Part shown: positions 44,591 through 53,014 of the stretch, in pieces | How positions within the stretch are numbered: the first letter of the stretch is position 1 | How the letters are laid out: every line of letters begins with the position of its first letter | Source of the DNA: Rhodoferax sp. GW822-FHT02A01 | GTDB taxonomy: Bacteria > Pseudomonadota > Gammaproteobacteria > Burkholderiales > Burkholderiaceae_C | DNA length: 64,000 nt | Reading direction: 5' to 3' | Assembly: GCF_038784515.1 (NCBI RefSeq) | Contig: NZ_CP152376.1 | Coordinates: forward strand, 682,001-746,000 | Notes under the pieces: model-generated | What the model saw: the letters and a program-made list of their open reading frames with translations, nothing else | What the model was told of the DNA's origin: nothing | The model's database searches: none | Program-made: the position numbers and the translations under genes

Positions 44591-46324
44591 ATGAGCGCCC
44601 AAAGGCAATACAACCGCGATCCGGCTGCGCTCAAGGCATTGCGGATGTCAGAGGGCCGTTATCGCAGGTTGTTCGAGACTGCGCGCGACGGCATCCTGCT
44701 GCTCAATGCGTCGACATCACAAATCGAGGACGCCAACCCGTTTCTGACCGAGCTGCTCGGCTATTCGCATACGGAACTGATGGGCAAGCACCTGTGGGAG
44801 CTGGGAGCATTTTCCGATGCCATCGAGAACCGCGACAAATTTGCAGAACTGCAGACACTCGGGTATGTGCGCTACGACGATCTGCCATTGGTTACCAAGG
44901 CCGGGAAAAGAATTGCCGTGGAATTCGTCAGCAACGTCTATGAATGCGAAGGCGTCACTGTCATCCAGTGCAACATCCGCGACATCAGCGCGCGCAAGCG
45001 CTCTGAAGAGCGCATTTATGAACTGGCCTTTTTCGATCCCCTGACGTCGCTACCGAACCGCACCCTTTTACTGGACCGGTTGAGCCAGGCCGTCATAAGC
45101 GCGCTGCGCAACAAGGTGTGTGGCGCGGTACTGTTTCTGGATCTGGACCAGTTCAAGGCCATCAATGACATCCAGGGGCACGATGCCGGCGACCTGCTGC
45201 TGCAGCAGGTTGGCATGCGCTTGAAAGCTTGCGTGCGTGAAGGCGACACCGTGGCAAGGCTGGGGGGGGATGAGTTTGTGGTGGTCCTTGAAAGACTGCA
45301 CGATTGCCGCCAGGAGGCTGCAACCCAGGCGCAGGAGATTGGCGACAAAATTCTGGCCTCGCTCAACCAACCCTACAACATGGGTACGTCAGACTGTCGC
45401 GTCACTGCCAGCATAGGCGCCACCCTGTTCAGCCTGGCCACCGACTTGCCAGAAGACCTGCTCAAGCAGGCCGACTTGGCCATGTACAAGTGCAAGGAGA
45501 CTGGACGCAATCGCCTGCAGTTTTTTGACCCGGCCATGCAGTCGGCCGTGCTGGAACGGGGTGAGCTCGAAATTCAAATGCGTCAGGCACTGCAGGCGCA
45601 GCAGTTTGAGCTGTACTACCAGGCCCAGGTCGTAGGCAGTGGTCGGGTCACTGGTGCTGAGGTACTGGTGCGCTGGCGGCATCCGCAACGCGGATTGCTG
45701 TTGCCGGCAGATTTCATTCCCCTGGCCGAAGAGACTGGCCTGATTTTGCCGCTGGGCAATTGGGTGTTGGAGTCCGCATGCCAACAGCTCGCGCGCTGGT
45801 CTGCGGACCCGGTACTCTCCCACATCACACTGGCGGTCAATGTGAGCGCGTACCAGTTCCGCCAGATAAATTTTGTCGAGCAGGTAATGGCCGCTTTGGA
45901 CAAACTGGATACAGACCCCATACGGCTCAAGCTGGAACTTACGGAGAGCCTGCTGGTGGATGACGTAGCCACCATTATGGAAAAAATGTTTACCCTCAAG
46001 GCCAAGGGCGTTTCCTTCTCGCTGGACGACTTCGGCACCGGCTACTCGTCGCTGGCCTACCTCAAGCGAATGCCGCTGGACCAGCTGAAGGTGGACCGCT
46101 CCTTTGTCAAGGACATCCTGAGCGATCACCAGAATGCCTCGATCACACGCACCATCATTGCATTGGCCCAAAGCCTGGGCCTGAGCCTGATTGCGGAAGG
46201 CGTGGAAATGGAAGCACAACGCGACTTTCTCGCCGAAGCCGGTTGCCATGCCTACCAGGGCCACTATTACAGCAAGGCCGTGCCGCTGGCCGACTTTGAG
46301 AACTATGCCCGCGGCGGAATATGA
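44591..46324 (+). CDS. PAS-GGDEF-EAL c-di-GMP signalling protein
   Basis: 577 residues. One PAS domain (RYRRLFETARDGILLLNAST...) with PAC is followed by GGDEF (intact RLGGDEFVVVL) and EAL. The EAL triplet is EVL (GAEVLVRW), a common variant in active phosphodiesterases, and DDFGTGYSSLAYLKRMP is present. There is no transmembrane segment. It starts 294 bp from the divergent Crp/Fnr gene. It is one of four c-di-GMP proteins in the window. Confidence 0.94.
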   Translation: MSAQRQYNRDPAALKALRMSEGRYRRLFETARDGILLLNASTSQIEDANPFLTELLGYSHTELMGKHLWELGAFSDAIENRDKFAELQTLGYVRYDDLPLVTKAGKRIAVEFVSNVYECEGVTVIQCNIRDISARKRSEERIYELAFFDPLTSLPNRTLLLDRLSQAVISALRNKVCGAVLFLDLDQFKAINDIQGHDAGDLLLQQVGMRLKACVREGDTVARLGGDEFVVVLERLHDCRQEAATQAQEIGDKILASLNQPYNMGTSDCRVTASIGATLFSLATDLPEDLLKQADLAMYKCKETGRNRLQFFDPAMQSAVLERGELEIQMRQALQAQQFELYYQAQVVGSGRVTGAEVLVRWRHPQRGLLLPADFIPLAEETGLILPLGNWVLESACQQLARWSADPVLSHITLAVNVSAYQFRQINFVEQVMAALDKLDTDPIRLKLELTESLLVDDVATIMEKMFTLKAKGVSFSLDDFGTGYSSLAYLKRMPLDQLKVDRSFVKDILSDHQNASITRTIIALAQSLGLSLIAEGVEMEAQRDFLAEAGCHAYQGHYYSKAVPLADFENYARGGI

Positions 46325-46412
46325 GCCTGTGTAAAGTTTGGTGAAGTCGCTTTGGGCCTGAGACTGCAAGGGGATTCTGGCTACCATTTGGCACTCACCA
46401 AAGGATCCACCA

Positions 46413-47285
46413 GTGTCTGCCGCTTGCACCAATGGAATCGATATCGGTTTCGCCTCATTGAATTATTTGCAGATCGGTTTTCTCGGTGTCGTGCAGGGAA
46501 TCACGGAGCTGCTGCCGATTTCATCGACGGCGCATATGCGCATCGTGCCCGCACTGCTGGGCTGGACCGATCCGGGCTCCGCGTTCTCGGCCATCATGCA
46601 GCTCGCAGCACTGGCCGCCGTGTTGTCCTACTTTGCCAAGGATGTGCGCGCGCTGTTGCAAGGTACGGTGCAGGCGATCCAGGTGCGCAATTACCAGTCG
46701 CCCCACTTTCGCATGTCGGTGGGCATTGTGTTGGCCACCATTCCCATCGGCATCGCCGGACTGCTGCTGTCGCATCTGCTGAACGCCTGCGGCTCCGCGC
46801 TGCGCGGCCTGCCGGTGATTGCGGTGGCCTGCATCGTCATGGCAGCACTGCTGGCCATCTCCGAATGGAAATGCAAGCATGAGCGCCGCATGCATGAAAT
46901 GCGTCTGCGCGATGCGCTCTGGGTCGGTCTGGCCCAGGTGGGCGCGCTCATCCCCGGCGTGTCGCGTTCCGGCTCCACCCTGACCGGTGCCCTGTTCCTG
47001 AACTTCCGCCGCGAAGACGCGGCGCAGTTTTCGTTCCTACTGGGCTTGCCTGCCATTGCGCTGGCCGGGCTCAAGGAACTGCTGGTGCTGTGGCATGCGC
47101 ATATTCCTCTGGAAGCGTGGCAACACCTGGCAGTGGGCTTAGTGGTGGGTAGCGTCTCGGCCTTTGCCGCCATCTGGGGGCTGATGCATTTTCTGGAGCG
47201 TTTTTCCACCTGGGTGTTTGTGGCGTACCGCGCGCTGCTGGGCATCTTTTTGCTGGTCGCGCTGGGCATGGGCTGGCTGGCATGA
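46413..47285 (+). CDS. uppP: Undecaprenyl-diphosphatase
   Basis: 290 residues from a GTG start at 46413. Diagnostic motifs: VVQGITELLPISSTAHM (about residue 26) and LIPGVSRSGSTLTGALFL (about residue 178), the two active-site regions of BacA/UppP. About seven to eight transmembrane segments are seen. It recycles the lipid carrier for cell-wall synthesis and confers bacitracin tolerance. It overlaps the hflK start by 4 bp, heading an unusual operon uppP-hflK-hflC-terC. Confidence 0.93.
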   Translation: MSAACTNGIDIGFASLNYLQIGFLGVVQGITELLPISSTAHMRIVPALLGWTDPGSAFSAIMQLAALAAVLSYFAKDVRALLQGTVQAIQVRNYQSPHFRMSVGIVLATIPIGIAGLLLSHLLNACGSALRGLPVIAVACIVMAALLAISEWKCKHERRMHEMRLRDALWVGLAQVGALIPGVSRSGSTLTGALFLNFRREDAAQFSFLLGLPAIALAGLKELLVLWHAHIPLEAWQHLAVGLVVGSVSAFAAIWGLMHFLERFSTWVFVAYRALLGIFLLVALGMGWLA

Positions 47286-48286
47286 GCACGCTGCAATCTC
47301 TGCGCGACTGGTTCGCCTACTACGCACAGCTGCTGGGACTCAAGGGCCGCGGCGGCATGGTGGTGGCAGTGGTGATCGGGCTGCTCTGGGTCAACTCCGG
47401 CATCTACAAGGTACAGCCCGATGAGCAGGGCGTAGTGCTGCGCTTTGGCAAGTTCCAGGAAACGGTGGACCCCGGTCTGCATTACCACTGGCCCTACCCG
47501 GTGGAGTCGGTGCTACTGCCCAAGGTCACCCAGGTCAATCAGCTGCAGTTGGGAACGGCGCGCACGGGCGCTGCCACCAATGTCTCCAACGAAGACTCGC
47601 ACGACCGCCAGATGCTGACCGGTGACGAAAACATTCTGGAAGCCGAGTGCGCCGTGTTCTGGCGCATCAAGGACGCCAAGGACTTTCTGTTCCGTATCAA
47701 GAACCCCGAGGTGTCGGTGCGCATTGCCGCCGAAAGTGCCTTGCGCGAAATCATCGGCCGCACTCCGATTCAGGCCGCCATGTCGGACAAGCGCCAGCAG
47801 ATTGCCGACCAGACCCGCGACCTGATGCAGACGCTGCTGGACCGTGAACATGCCGGCATTCTGGTATCGCAGGTGCAGCTGCAACGGGTGGACCCACCGG
47901 CTGCGGTGATCGATGCCTTCAACGACGTGCAGCGTGCCCGTGCCGACCAGGAACGTGCCCGCAACGAGGCGGACTCCTATGCCAACGACATCCTGCCACG
48001 CGCCCGCGGCGAGGCATCCAAGATCACCCAGGAGGCCGAGGCCTACAAGGAGCAGGCCGTCAAGCTGGCTGAGGGCGATGCCAAGAGCTTCATGTCGGTC
48101 TACAACAGCTATGTGAAGTCCAAGGACGTGACGGCCTGGCGTCTGTATATGGAAAGCATGGACGAGCTGCTCAAGAAGTCCACCCGCGTGATAGTGGACA
48201 CCACCGGTAAAGGCGCCTCTGCCGTCATGCCGTACATGAACATCGGCGAAAAGGCCAAGGACGCGCCCAAGGAGAGCAGCAAATGA
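47282..48286 (+). CDS. hflK: HflK, SPFH membrane protease-modulator subunit
   Basis: 334 residues. A membrane anchor (GGMVVAVVIGLLWVNSGIYKV, about residues 24-44) precedes the SPFH/band-7 domain (DEQGVVLRFGKFQETVDPGLHYHWPYPVE). A coiled region (QRARADQERARNEADSYANDILPRARGEASKI) follows. HflK and HflC form a large complex that controls FtsH proteolysis. It is shorter than E. coli HflK (about 419 residues), lacking the Gly-rich N-terminal extension. It overlaps uppP and hflC by 4 bp each. Confidence 0.9.
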   Translation: MSTLQSLRDWFAYYAQLLGLKGRGGMVVAVVIGLLWVNSGIYKVQPDEQGVVLRFGKFQETVDPGLHYHWPYPVESVLLPKVTQVNQLQLGTARTGAATNVSNEDSHDRQMLTGDENILEAECAVFWRIKDAKDFLFRIKNPEVSVRIAAESALREIIGRTPIQAAMSDKRQQIADQTRDLMQTLLDREHAGILVSQVQLQRVDPPAAVIDAFNDVQRARADQERARNEADSYANDILPRARGEASKITQEAEAYKEQAVKLAEGDAKSFMSVYNSYVKSKDVTAWRLYMESMDELLKKSTRVIVDTTGKGASAVMPYMNIGEKAKDAPKESSK

Positions 48287-49161
48287 AGCGACCCGTCCTG
48301 TGGGCTTCCATCGCCGGCGTTGCCGCTCTCTGGCTGGTATCCATGACCACCTATGTGGTGTCGGAAACCGAGCAGGCCCTGATCATCCGCCTGGGTGCGC
48401 CGGTGGGCGTGGTCAGTGTGCCGGGACTGCAATTCAAAGTTCCGTTTGTCGACACCGTCAACCTGTATGACAGCCGCCAGCTGCTGCTGGAGCCGCCGCT
48501 GGAGCAGGTGATTCTGGGGGACCAGAAGCGCATCGAAGTGCAGACCTACGCACACTACCGTATCGTGGATCCGCTGCAGTTCTATCAGTCACTGCGCACG
48601 CTGGACCAGGCCAATGCGCAGCTAGGCCAACTGGTGAGTTCGTCCCTGCGCAAGGAGCTGGGGCAGATCAACTTGCCTGCGCTGCTGTCGGAAGAGCGGA
48701 CCAAGGTGGTGTCACGCATCGAGACCGAAGTGCAGCAGAAAGCCAAGCAACTGGGTGTGGAAGTATCGGAGGTGCGCTTTCGCAAGGCCGACCTACCGCT
48801 GGAAACCAGCCAGGCCATCTACGAGCGCATGAAGTCGGAGCGCCAGCGCGAAGCCAAGGAGCTGCGTGCCCAGGGCGCTGAGTGGGCGCAGCAGATCCAG
48901 TCCAAGGCGGACAAGGAGCGCTCGGCCATTCTGTCGGAGGCACAACGCACCGCCAAGATTGCACGCGGCCAGGGCGACGCCCAGGCCAACCAGGTGCTGT
49001 CGGACGCCTTTGGCCGCGACCCGCAGTTCTACCGCCTGTACCGCTCGCTGCAAACCTACCGGCAAGCCTTGGCCGACAGCGGGCCCAGCCTGTTTCTCTC
49101 ACCCGATACCGAGTTTTTGCGGAACCTGAAAAACGGCCCCGCCACAGCCGGCCGCAAGTAA
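48283..49161 (+). CDS. hflC: HflC, SPFH membrane protease-modulator subunit
   Basis: 292 residues. An N-terminal anchor (LWASIAGVAALWLVSMTTYVV) is followed by the SPFH domain (SETEQALIIRLGAPVGVVSVPGLQFKVPFVD) and a coiled region (SERQREAKELRAQGAEWAQQIQSKADKERSAIL). It partners HflK in the FtsH holoenzyme. The ATG overlaps the hflK stop (ATGA). No hfq or hflX is adjacent, unlike the usual housekeeping locus. Confidence 0.92.
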   Translation: MKRPVLWASIAGVAALWLVSMTTYVVSETEQALIIRLGAPVGVVSVPGLQFKVPFVDTVNLYDSRQLLLEPPLEQVILGDQKRIEVQTYAHYRIVDPLQFYQSLRTLDQANAQLGQLVSSSLRKELGQINLPALLSEERTKVVSRIETEVQQKAKQLGVEVSEVRFRKADLPLETSQAIYERMKSERQREAKELRAQGAEWAQQIQSKADKERSAILSEAQRTAKIARGQGDAQANQVLSDAFGRDPQFYRLYRSLQTYRQALADSGPSLFLSPDTEFLRNLKNGPATAGRK

Positions 49162-49162
49162 G

Positions 49163-50440
49163 GTGGAAACGGATCCTTCACTGCTGTCCTTCAATGTGGC
49201 ACTGGGCGTGCTGCTGGTGGACATTCTGCTCAGCGGTGACAACGCCATCGTCATTGCGCTGGTATGTCGCTCGCTCTCCAAGGAGCATCGCACCAAGGCT
49301 CTGTGGCTGGGGGTGATGGGCGCATTTGTGGCCCGGCTGGTGCTGACCAGTTGCGCCACGCTGGCCATGAACCTGCCCCTGATCAAGCTGATAGGCGGCC
49401 TGCTGCTGCTGAAAATTTCGATCGAGCTGATCGTGGACAACCTGCAGCAGTCCGGCGATGGCGCCGGGCCGCAGCACTCCAGTGCGCAAGATATTTTTTC
49501 AGCGGCCAGGACCATTGTGCTGGCCGACATCGTGATGAGCCTGGACAACGTGCTGGCACTTTCGGCCATCACCCAGAACAACTGGCAGATGCTGGTGGCA
49601 GGCCTGCTGTTGAGCATTCCCATCCTGATGTTCGGCAGTCTGTATGTGGCGCGGCTGATGGATGTGTTTCCCTATCTGCTGTGGGTGGGCGGTGCCATTC
49701 TGGGTGGCGTGGCCGGCTCGCTCATCATGGACGACCCTGTCTTTGGTGGCGCATTCAGCAGCGCCTCCACCCTGTCCAACCTGGTGGTGCCGGTGATCGC
49801 TGCCGGCTTTGTGGTGCAGATCAGCCGGGTGATTGCGACCAATGCACAGCGCATGCAGGGCGTGCCCAAGCCACCGTCTCTGCTGAGCATTCTGTGGAAG
49901 AGCGCGCCGGATGCGCCGCGGGCAGATGCGGCTGTGCCACAGCCAGTGCTGGCCTTGGCCGTGGCAGCTGAAACCGCGCAGCACCCTGTTGCCAAAGCTG
50001 CCCCCGTCAACGCCGCTCTCGCTACGCCACCCGCGTCCACGGCCAAGCCGGTGCGACCGGCGCCCGTAGCGCAAGGCGGTGAGCACCGTGTGCTGATTGC
50101 GCTGGGCCTGTTCATGATTCTTTCCGGAGGTGCGGCGTACTACTTGCTCAATGTGTACCAGCCGGCCGTCCCGGACCGCTTCATCACCTATCTGTGCAAG
50201 CAACCGGCCATGGCTATCAGCTACCTGCCCCATGCCCGCGAAATCCGCTTTGCCACCGCAAAAGGTGCGGTGTCCACCACCGTCATCGAGGACCGCGTCG
50301 TGTGGGAAGACTACCGTGATGCCGGTGCCCGATTGGGCGCACCGCCGCCGGTGAAGATTCTCTCGGCAGACGAGCGTCAGCTGGTTGTGAACGGAGGCGT
50401 TTTTGAAAACACATCCTGCATCCCCGCCGCCCAACCGTAG
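49163..50440 (+). CDS. TerC-family membrane protein with long C-terminal extension
   Basis: 425 residues from GTG at 49163, 2 bp after hflC. The TerC core is about 220 residues with LLSGDNAIVIALVCRSL and DIVMSLDNVLALSAI motifs and about seven transmembrane segments. It is then extended by an Ala/Pro-rich linker (about 250-305), one more transmembrane segment (VLIALGLFMILSGGAAYYLLN) and a soluble domain with two cysteines (TYLCKQ ... ENTSCIP). The extension is unusual for TerC. A metal-export or envelope-stress role is inferred from family and the hflKC context. Confidence 0.85.
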   Translation: METDPSLLSFNVALGVLLVDILLSGDNAIVIALVCRSLSKEHRTKALWLGVMGAFVARLVLTSCATLAMNLPLIKLIGGLLLLKISIELIVDNLQQSGDGAGPQHSSAQDIFSAARTIVLADIVMSLDNVLALSAITQNNWQMLVAGLLLSIPILMFGSLYVARLMDVFPYLLWVGGAILGGVAGSLIMDDPVFGGAFSSASTLSNLVVPVIAAGFVVQISRVIATNAQRMQGVPKPPSLLSILWKSAPDAPRADAAVPQPVLALAVAAETAQHPVAKAAPVNAALATPPASTAKPVRPAPVAQGGEHRVLIALGLFMILSGGAAYYLLNVYQPAVPDRFITYLCKQPAMAISYLPHAREIRFATAKGAVSTTVIEDRVVWEDYRDAGARLGAPPPVKILSADERQLVVNGGVFENTSCIPAAQP

Positions 50441-50546
50441 AGCCCGCAACGCAAGGCGCCTGCGCTCGCGGGTGCGCCTGTTCGCGTTGGGCGTTCTGGT
50501 GGTCTATGGTGTTTATCTGCTGATCAGTTGGTTGTTGCTTCGTTAG
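50403..50546 (+). CDS. Small single-span membrane protein (47 aa)
   Basis: A TTG start at 50403 preceded by GGAGG (5-bp spacing) gives a 47-residue product. It has a very basic N-terminus (NRRARNARRLRSRVR), then a clear transmembrane helix (LFALGVLVVYGVYLLISWLLL) and a final Arg. It overlaps the end of the TerC gene by 38 bp in another frame. It was identified by manual reading because it is short and non-ATG. It may be a small partner of the TerC/HflKC assembly. Confidence 0.5.
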   Translation: MKTHPASPPPNRRARNARRLRSRVRLFALGVLVVYGVYLLISWLLLR

Positions 50547-50578
50547 CTGGCGCGGCGGCGCGTCAAGCTGCTATCTGC

Positions 50579-51202
50579 TCAATGCCAGTGGTGATGGTCC
50601 CAATACCCGAAACCCACGCCAACCGTGACCGGTGAGGGTGCGTAATACACCGGCGCAGCGGGCACGATCACACTGGTCGGTGCTTGTGCATATTCCACAG
50701 GGGCGGTTGAATACGTGGAGGTGGTGCCCTGCGTCGCCGCACCTATGGGCGTGACCTGCAAGCGAATGGTGGGGCCAGGGTCTTGCGGCATCTGCACGGT
50801 GTACTGCTTGCCACCGAACTCATACACCACGTTATAGGCCACGGTACGGTTTTCATAGAAGACCTGGGTGCTGCAATGCTGCACGTCCTGCAGCTGCGCC
50901 GGTGGGCTGCCTTCAATCTTGTCGCCCAAAATGGCGCCGCCCACAATACCCAGCATGGTGGCCGCAGCATTGCCTGCGCCACGTCCCACCTGGTTGCCTA
51001 TCGCGCCACCGGCAATCGCGCCCATGGCGGCACCTGCGCCTGACTTCTGCGATTGCACGGCCACCTGTTCGGTGGTGCAGACCTTGCGTGGAACGCCCAC
51101 CTGTTGCACCACTGGTGTAGTGGAGATCACCCGCCCCACATCATCTGCCAGGCAGATGCCGGAGGCAACCAGCAAGGTCGAAAAAGCAATGAGCTTATGC
51201 AT
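50579..51202 (-). CDS. Glycine-zipper outer-membrane-type lipoprotein-like protein
   Basis: 207 residues from ATG 51202 (AGGAGAG upstream). A signal peptide (LIAFSTLLVASGICLADD) is followed by a glycine-zipper 2TM domain (SGAGAAMGAIAGGAIGNQVGRGAGNAAATMLGIVGGAILGDKIEG) of the Rick_17kDa/SlyB type, then a beta-rich region and a Tyr/Pro/His-rich tail (GYWDHHHWH). The Cys in the signal may be a lipobox (SGIC), not a strong one. It is predicted to be envelope-located. It is divergent from the MdtABC-like operon. Confidence 0.85.
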   Translation of the reverse strand: MHKLIAFSTLLVASGICLADDVGRVISTTPVVQQVGVPRKVCTTEQVAVQSQKSGAGAAMGAIAGGAIGNQVGRGAGNAAATMLGIVGGAILGDKIEGSPPAQLQDVQHCSTQVFYENRTVAYNVVYEFGGKQYTVQMPQDPGPTIRLQVTPIGAATQGTTSTYSTAPVEYAQAPTSVIVPAAPVYYAPSPVTVGVGFGYWDHHHWH

Positions 51203-51409
51203 GTGCAACTCTCCTGACGTTTCAGATGGCTCAATAATCCACCTTGCCGCGCACGGTTTCATGCCTGAGCAGTGAAGAAAAAGTAAAGTTCCGTAGCTTC
51301 ACATTTCCTTCGTCAACTGAAGAGGCTTCATTGCAACAATCGGGGTCATAGCCCATCAGACCTGCACGCGCGGCTGATCTCGACTCCGTCTCCATCCAAG
51401 GCATACCTT

Positions 51410-53008
51410 ATGAGCAGCAGGCAAAGCATGTACCCATCCACCCCAAGCCAACCGAGCGCTTCCGCCGTTGCAGGCAGCCAATCGGGCAAGCTCAGCACTT
51501 GGGCACTTACCGCCCTGGTGGTTTTGGCAGCTGGCGGCGCTGCATGGTGGAAGTTCGCGCCGCACGCCAGTGATACCGCCGCAACGGGTCAGGCTGCAGG
51601 TGGCCCACCCGGCATGGGGCCCGGTGGCGGTTCGCGCCGCTTTGGCGGCAGTTTGGGTGTACAGCCGGTGTCGGTCATGGCCGCGCGGCTACAGGACATA
51701 CGGGTCACGGCCAGCGCCATTGGCAGCCTGACCGCATCCAACACGGCAGTGGTCCACGCGCAGGTGAGCGGCACGCTGCAGAGCATCCTGTTCCAGGAAG
51801 GGCAGCAGGTGCAGGCCGGCCAACTGCTCGCACAGATCGATCCGCGCTCTTTCCAGGCCACCGTGAGCCAGGCAGAAGGCGCACTGGCACGCGATACCGC
51901 ACAGCTCGACAACGCCCGGCTGGACCTGCAACGCTACAAGGACCTGGTGGCCAAAGATGCCGCTCCCAAACAGCAGGTCGATACCCAACTGGCCCTGGTG
52001 CGTCAGCTCGAAGGCACCGTCAAGGTGGACCGCGGCGCGCTCGACAGCGCGCAGTTGCAACTGTCCTACACCAAGGTGGTGGCGCCCACCAGCGGTCGGG
52101 TGGGCCTCAAGCAATCCGATATCGGCAACGTGGTGCAGCCTGCGGACACCAACGGCATTGTTTCCATCGCACAGACGCGGCCGATTGCGCTGGTGTTTTC
52201 CATCCCTGCCGCGCAGGTGCCGGTGCTGCAGGCCAAACTCAAGGCCAAGCAGCCGCTGCGCGTGGAGGCCTGGGACAAAGGCAGTGCCAAGCTGCTGGCC
52301 ACTGGCCAGGTAGCGACCATCGACAACGCGATTGACGCCAGCACCGACACCATCAAGGTCAAGGCCTTGTTCCCCAACAAGGACGATGCGCTGTTCCCCA
52401 ACCAGTCGGTCAGCGTGCGACTGCAGCTCGACACGCTCAGCAATGTGCTGGCTGTGCCGCAAGCGGCCGTACTGCGGGGTGCGCAGGGCTTTTATGTGTA
52501 CGTCGTCGGCGATGACAACACGGTCAGCACCCGGGTCATCAAACCCGGCGTGGTGGACGGCGACTGGATGGCCGTCGAAGGCGCTGTGCAGCCAGGCGAA
52601 AAAATTGTGATCGACGGTGTGGACCGGCTGCGCAATGGCGCCAAGGTGGAAGTCATAGTTCCCAATGCCAAACCGGGTGGCGGTGGCAACTGGAAGGGCG
52701 GCGACAAGGGCGGCAAAGCTGCCAATGGTGCTGCACCTGCGGCATCTGGCGCAGCAGCACCAGCCCCTGCAGCTCTCGGCCCCGGCACCAGACCTGCTCC
52801 GGCAGGCGCACCACCCCAACCTGCAGCCGGCAAGGAGGGCCCCGCCGAGAATGCGGGAGCCGCCGGTGCCGACGACGCTGCAGCGGCGCAACGCCGCGCC
52901 TTCTTCCAGAGCCTATCCCCCGAAGATCGCGAGAAGCTGCGCAACATGACGCCAGAAGAGCGCCAAGCCTGGCGCGAAAAGATGCGTGCCAAGCTCAATC
53001 CGCAATAG
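51410..53008 (+). CDS. mdtA: RND efflux periplasmic adaptor (MdtA-like)
   Basis: 532 residues. An N-terminal membrane anchor (LSTWALTALVVLAAGGAAWWKFA) is followed by a biotinyl-lipoyl hairpin domain (VSGTLQSILFQEGQQVQAGQLLAQIDPRSF), coiled-coil and beta-barrel. About 120 extra C-terminal residues are Gly/Lys- then Pro/Ala-rich and end with an LSPEDREKLRNMTPEERQAWREKMRAK helix. The protein is longer than E. coli MdtA (about 415). It bridges the inner-membrane pump to the outer-membrane factor. It precedes the two permease genes by 6 bp. Confidence 0.9.
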   Translation: MSSRQSMYPSTPSQPSASAVAGSQSGKLSTWALTALVVLAAGGAAWWKFAPHASDTAATGQAAGGPPGMGPGGGSRRFGGSLGVQPVSVMAARLQDIRVTASAIGSLTASNTAVVHAQVSGTLQSILFQEGQQVQAGQLLAQIDPRSFQATVSQAEGALARDTAQLDNARLDLQRYKDLVAKDAAPKQQVDTQLALVRQLEGTVKVDRGALDSAQLQLSYTKVVAPTSGRVGLKQSDIGNVVQPADTNGIVSIAQTRPIALVFSIPAAQVPVLQAKLKAKQPLRVEAWDKGSAKLLATGQVATIDNAIDASTDTIKVKALFPNKDDALFPNQSVSVRLQLDTLSNVLAVPQAAVLRGAQGFYVYVVGDDNTVSTRVIKPGVVDGDWMAVEGAVQPGEKIVIDGVDRLRNGAKVEVIVPNAKPGGGGNWKGGDKGGKAANGAAPAASGAAAPAPAALGPGTRPAPAGAPPQPAAGKEGPAENAGAAGADDAAAAQRRAFFQSLSPEDREKLRNMTPEERQAWREKMRAKLNPQ

Positions 53009-53014
53009 GCCCCC

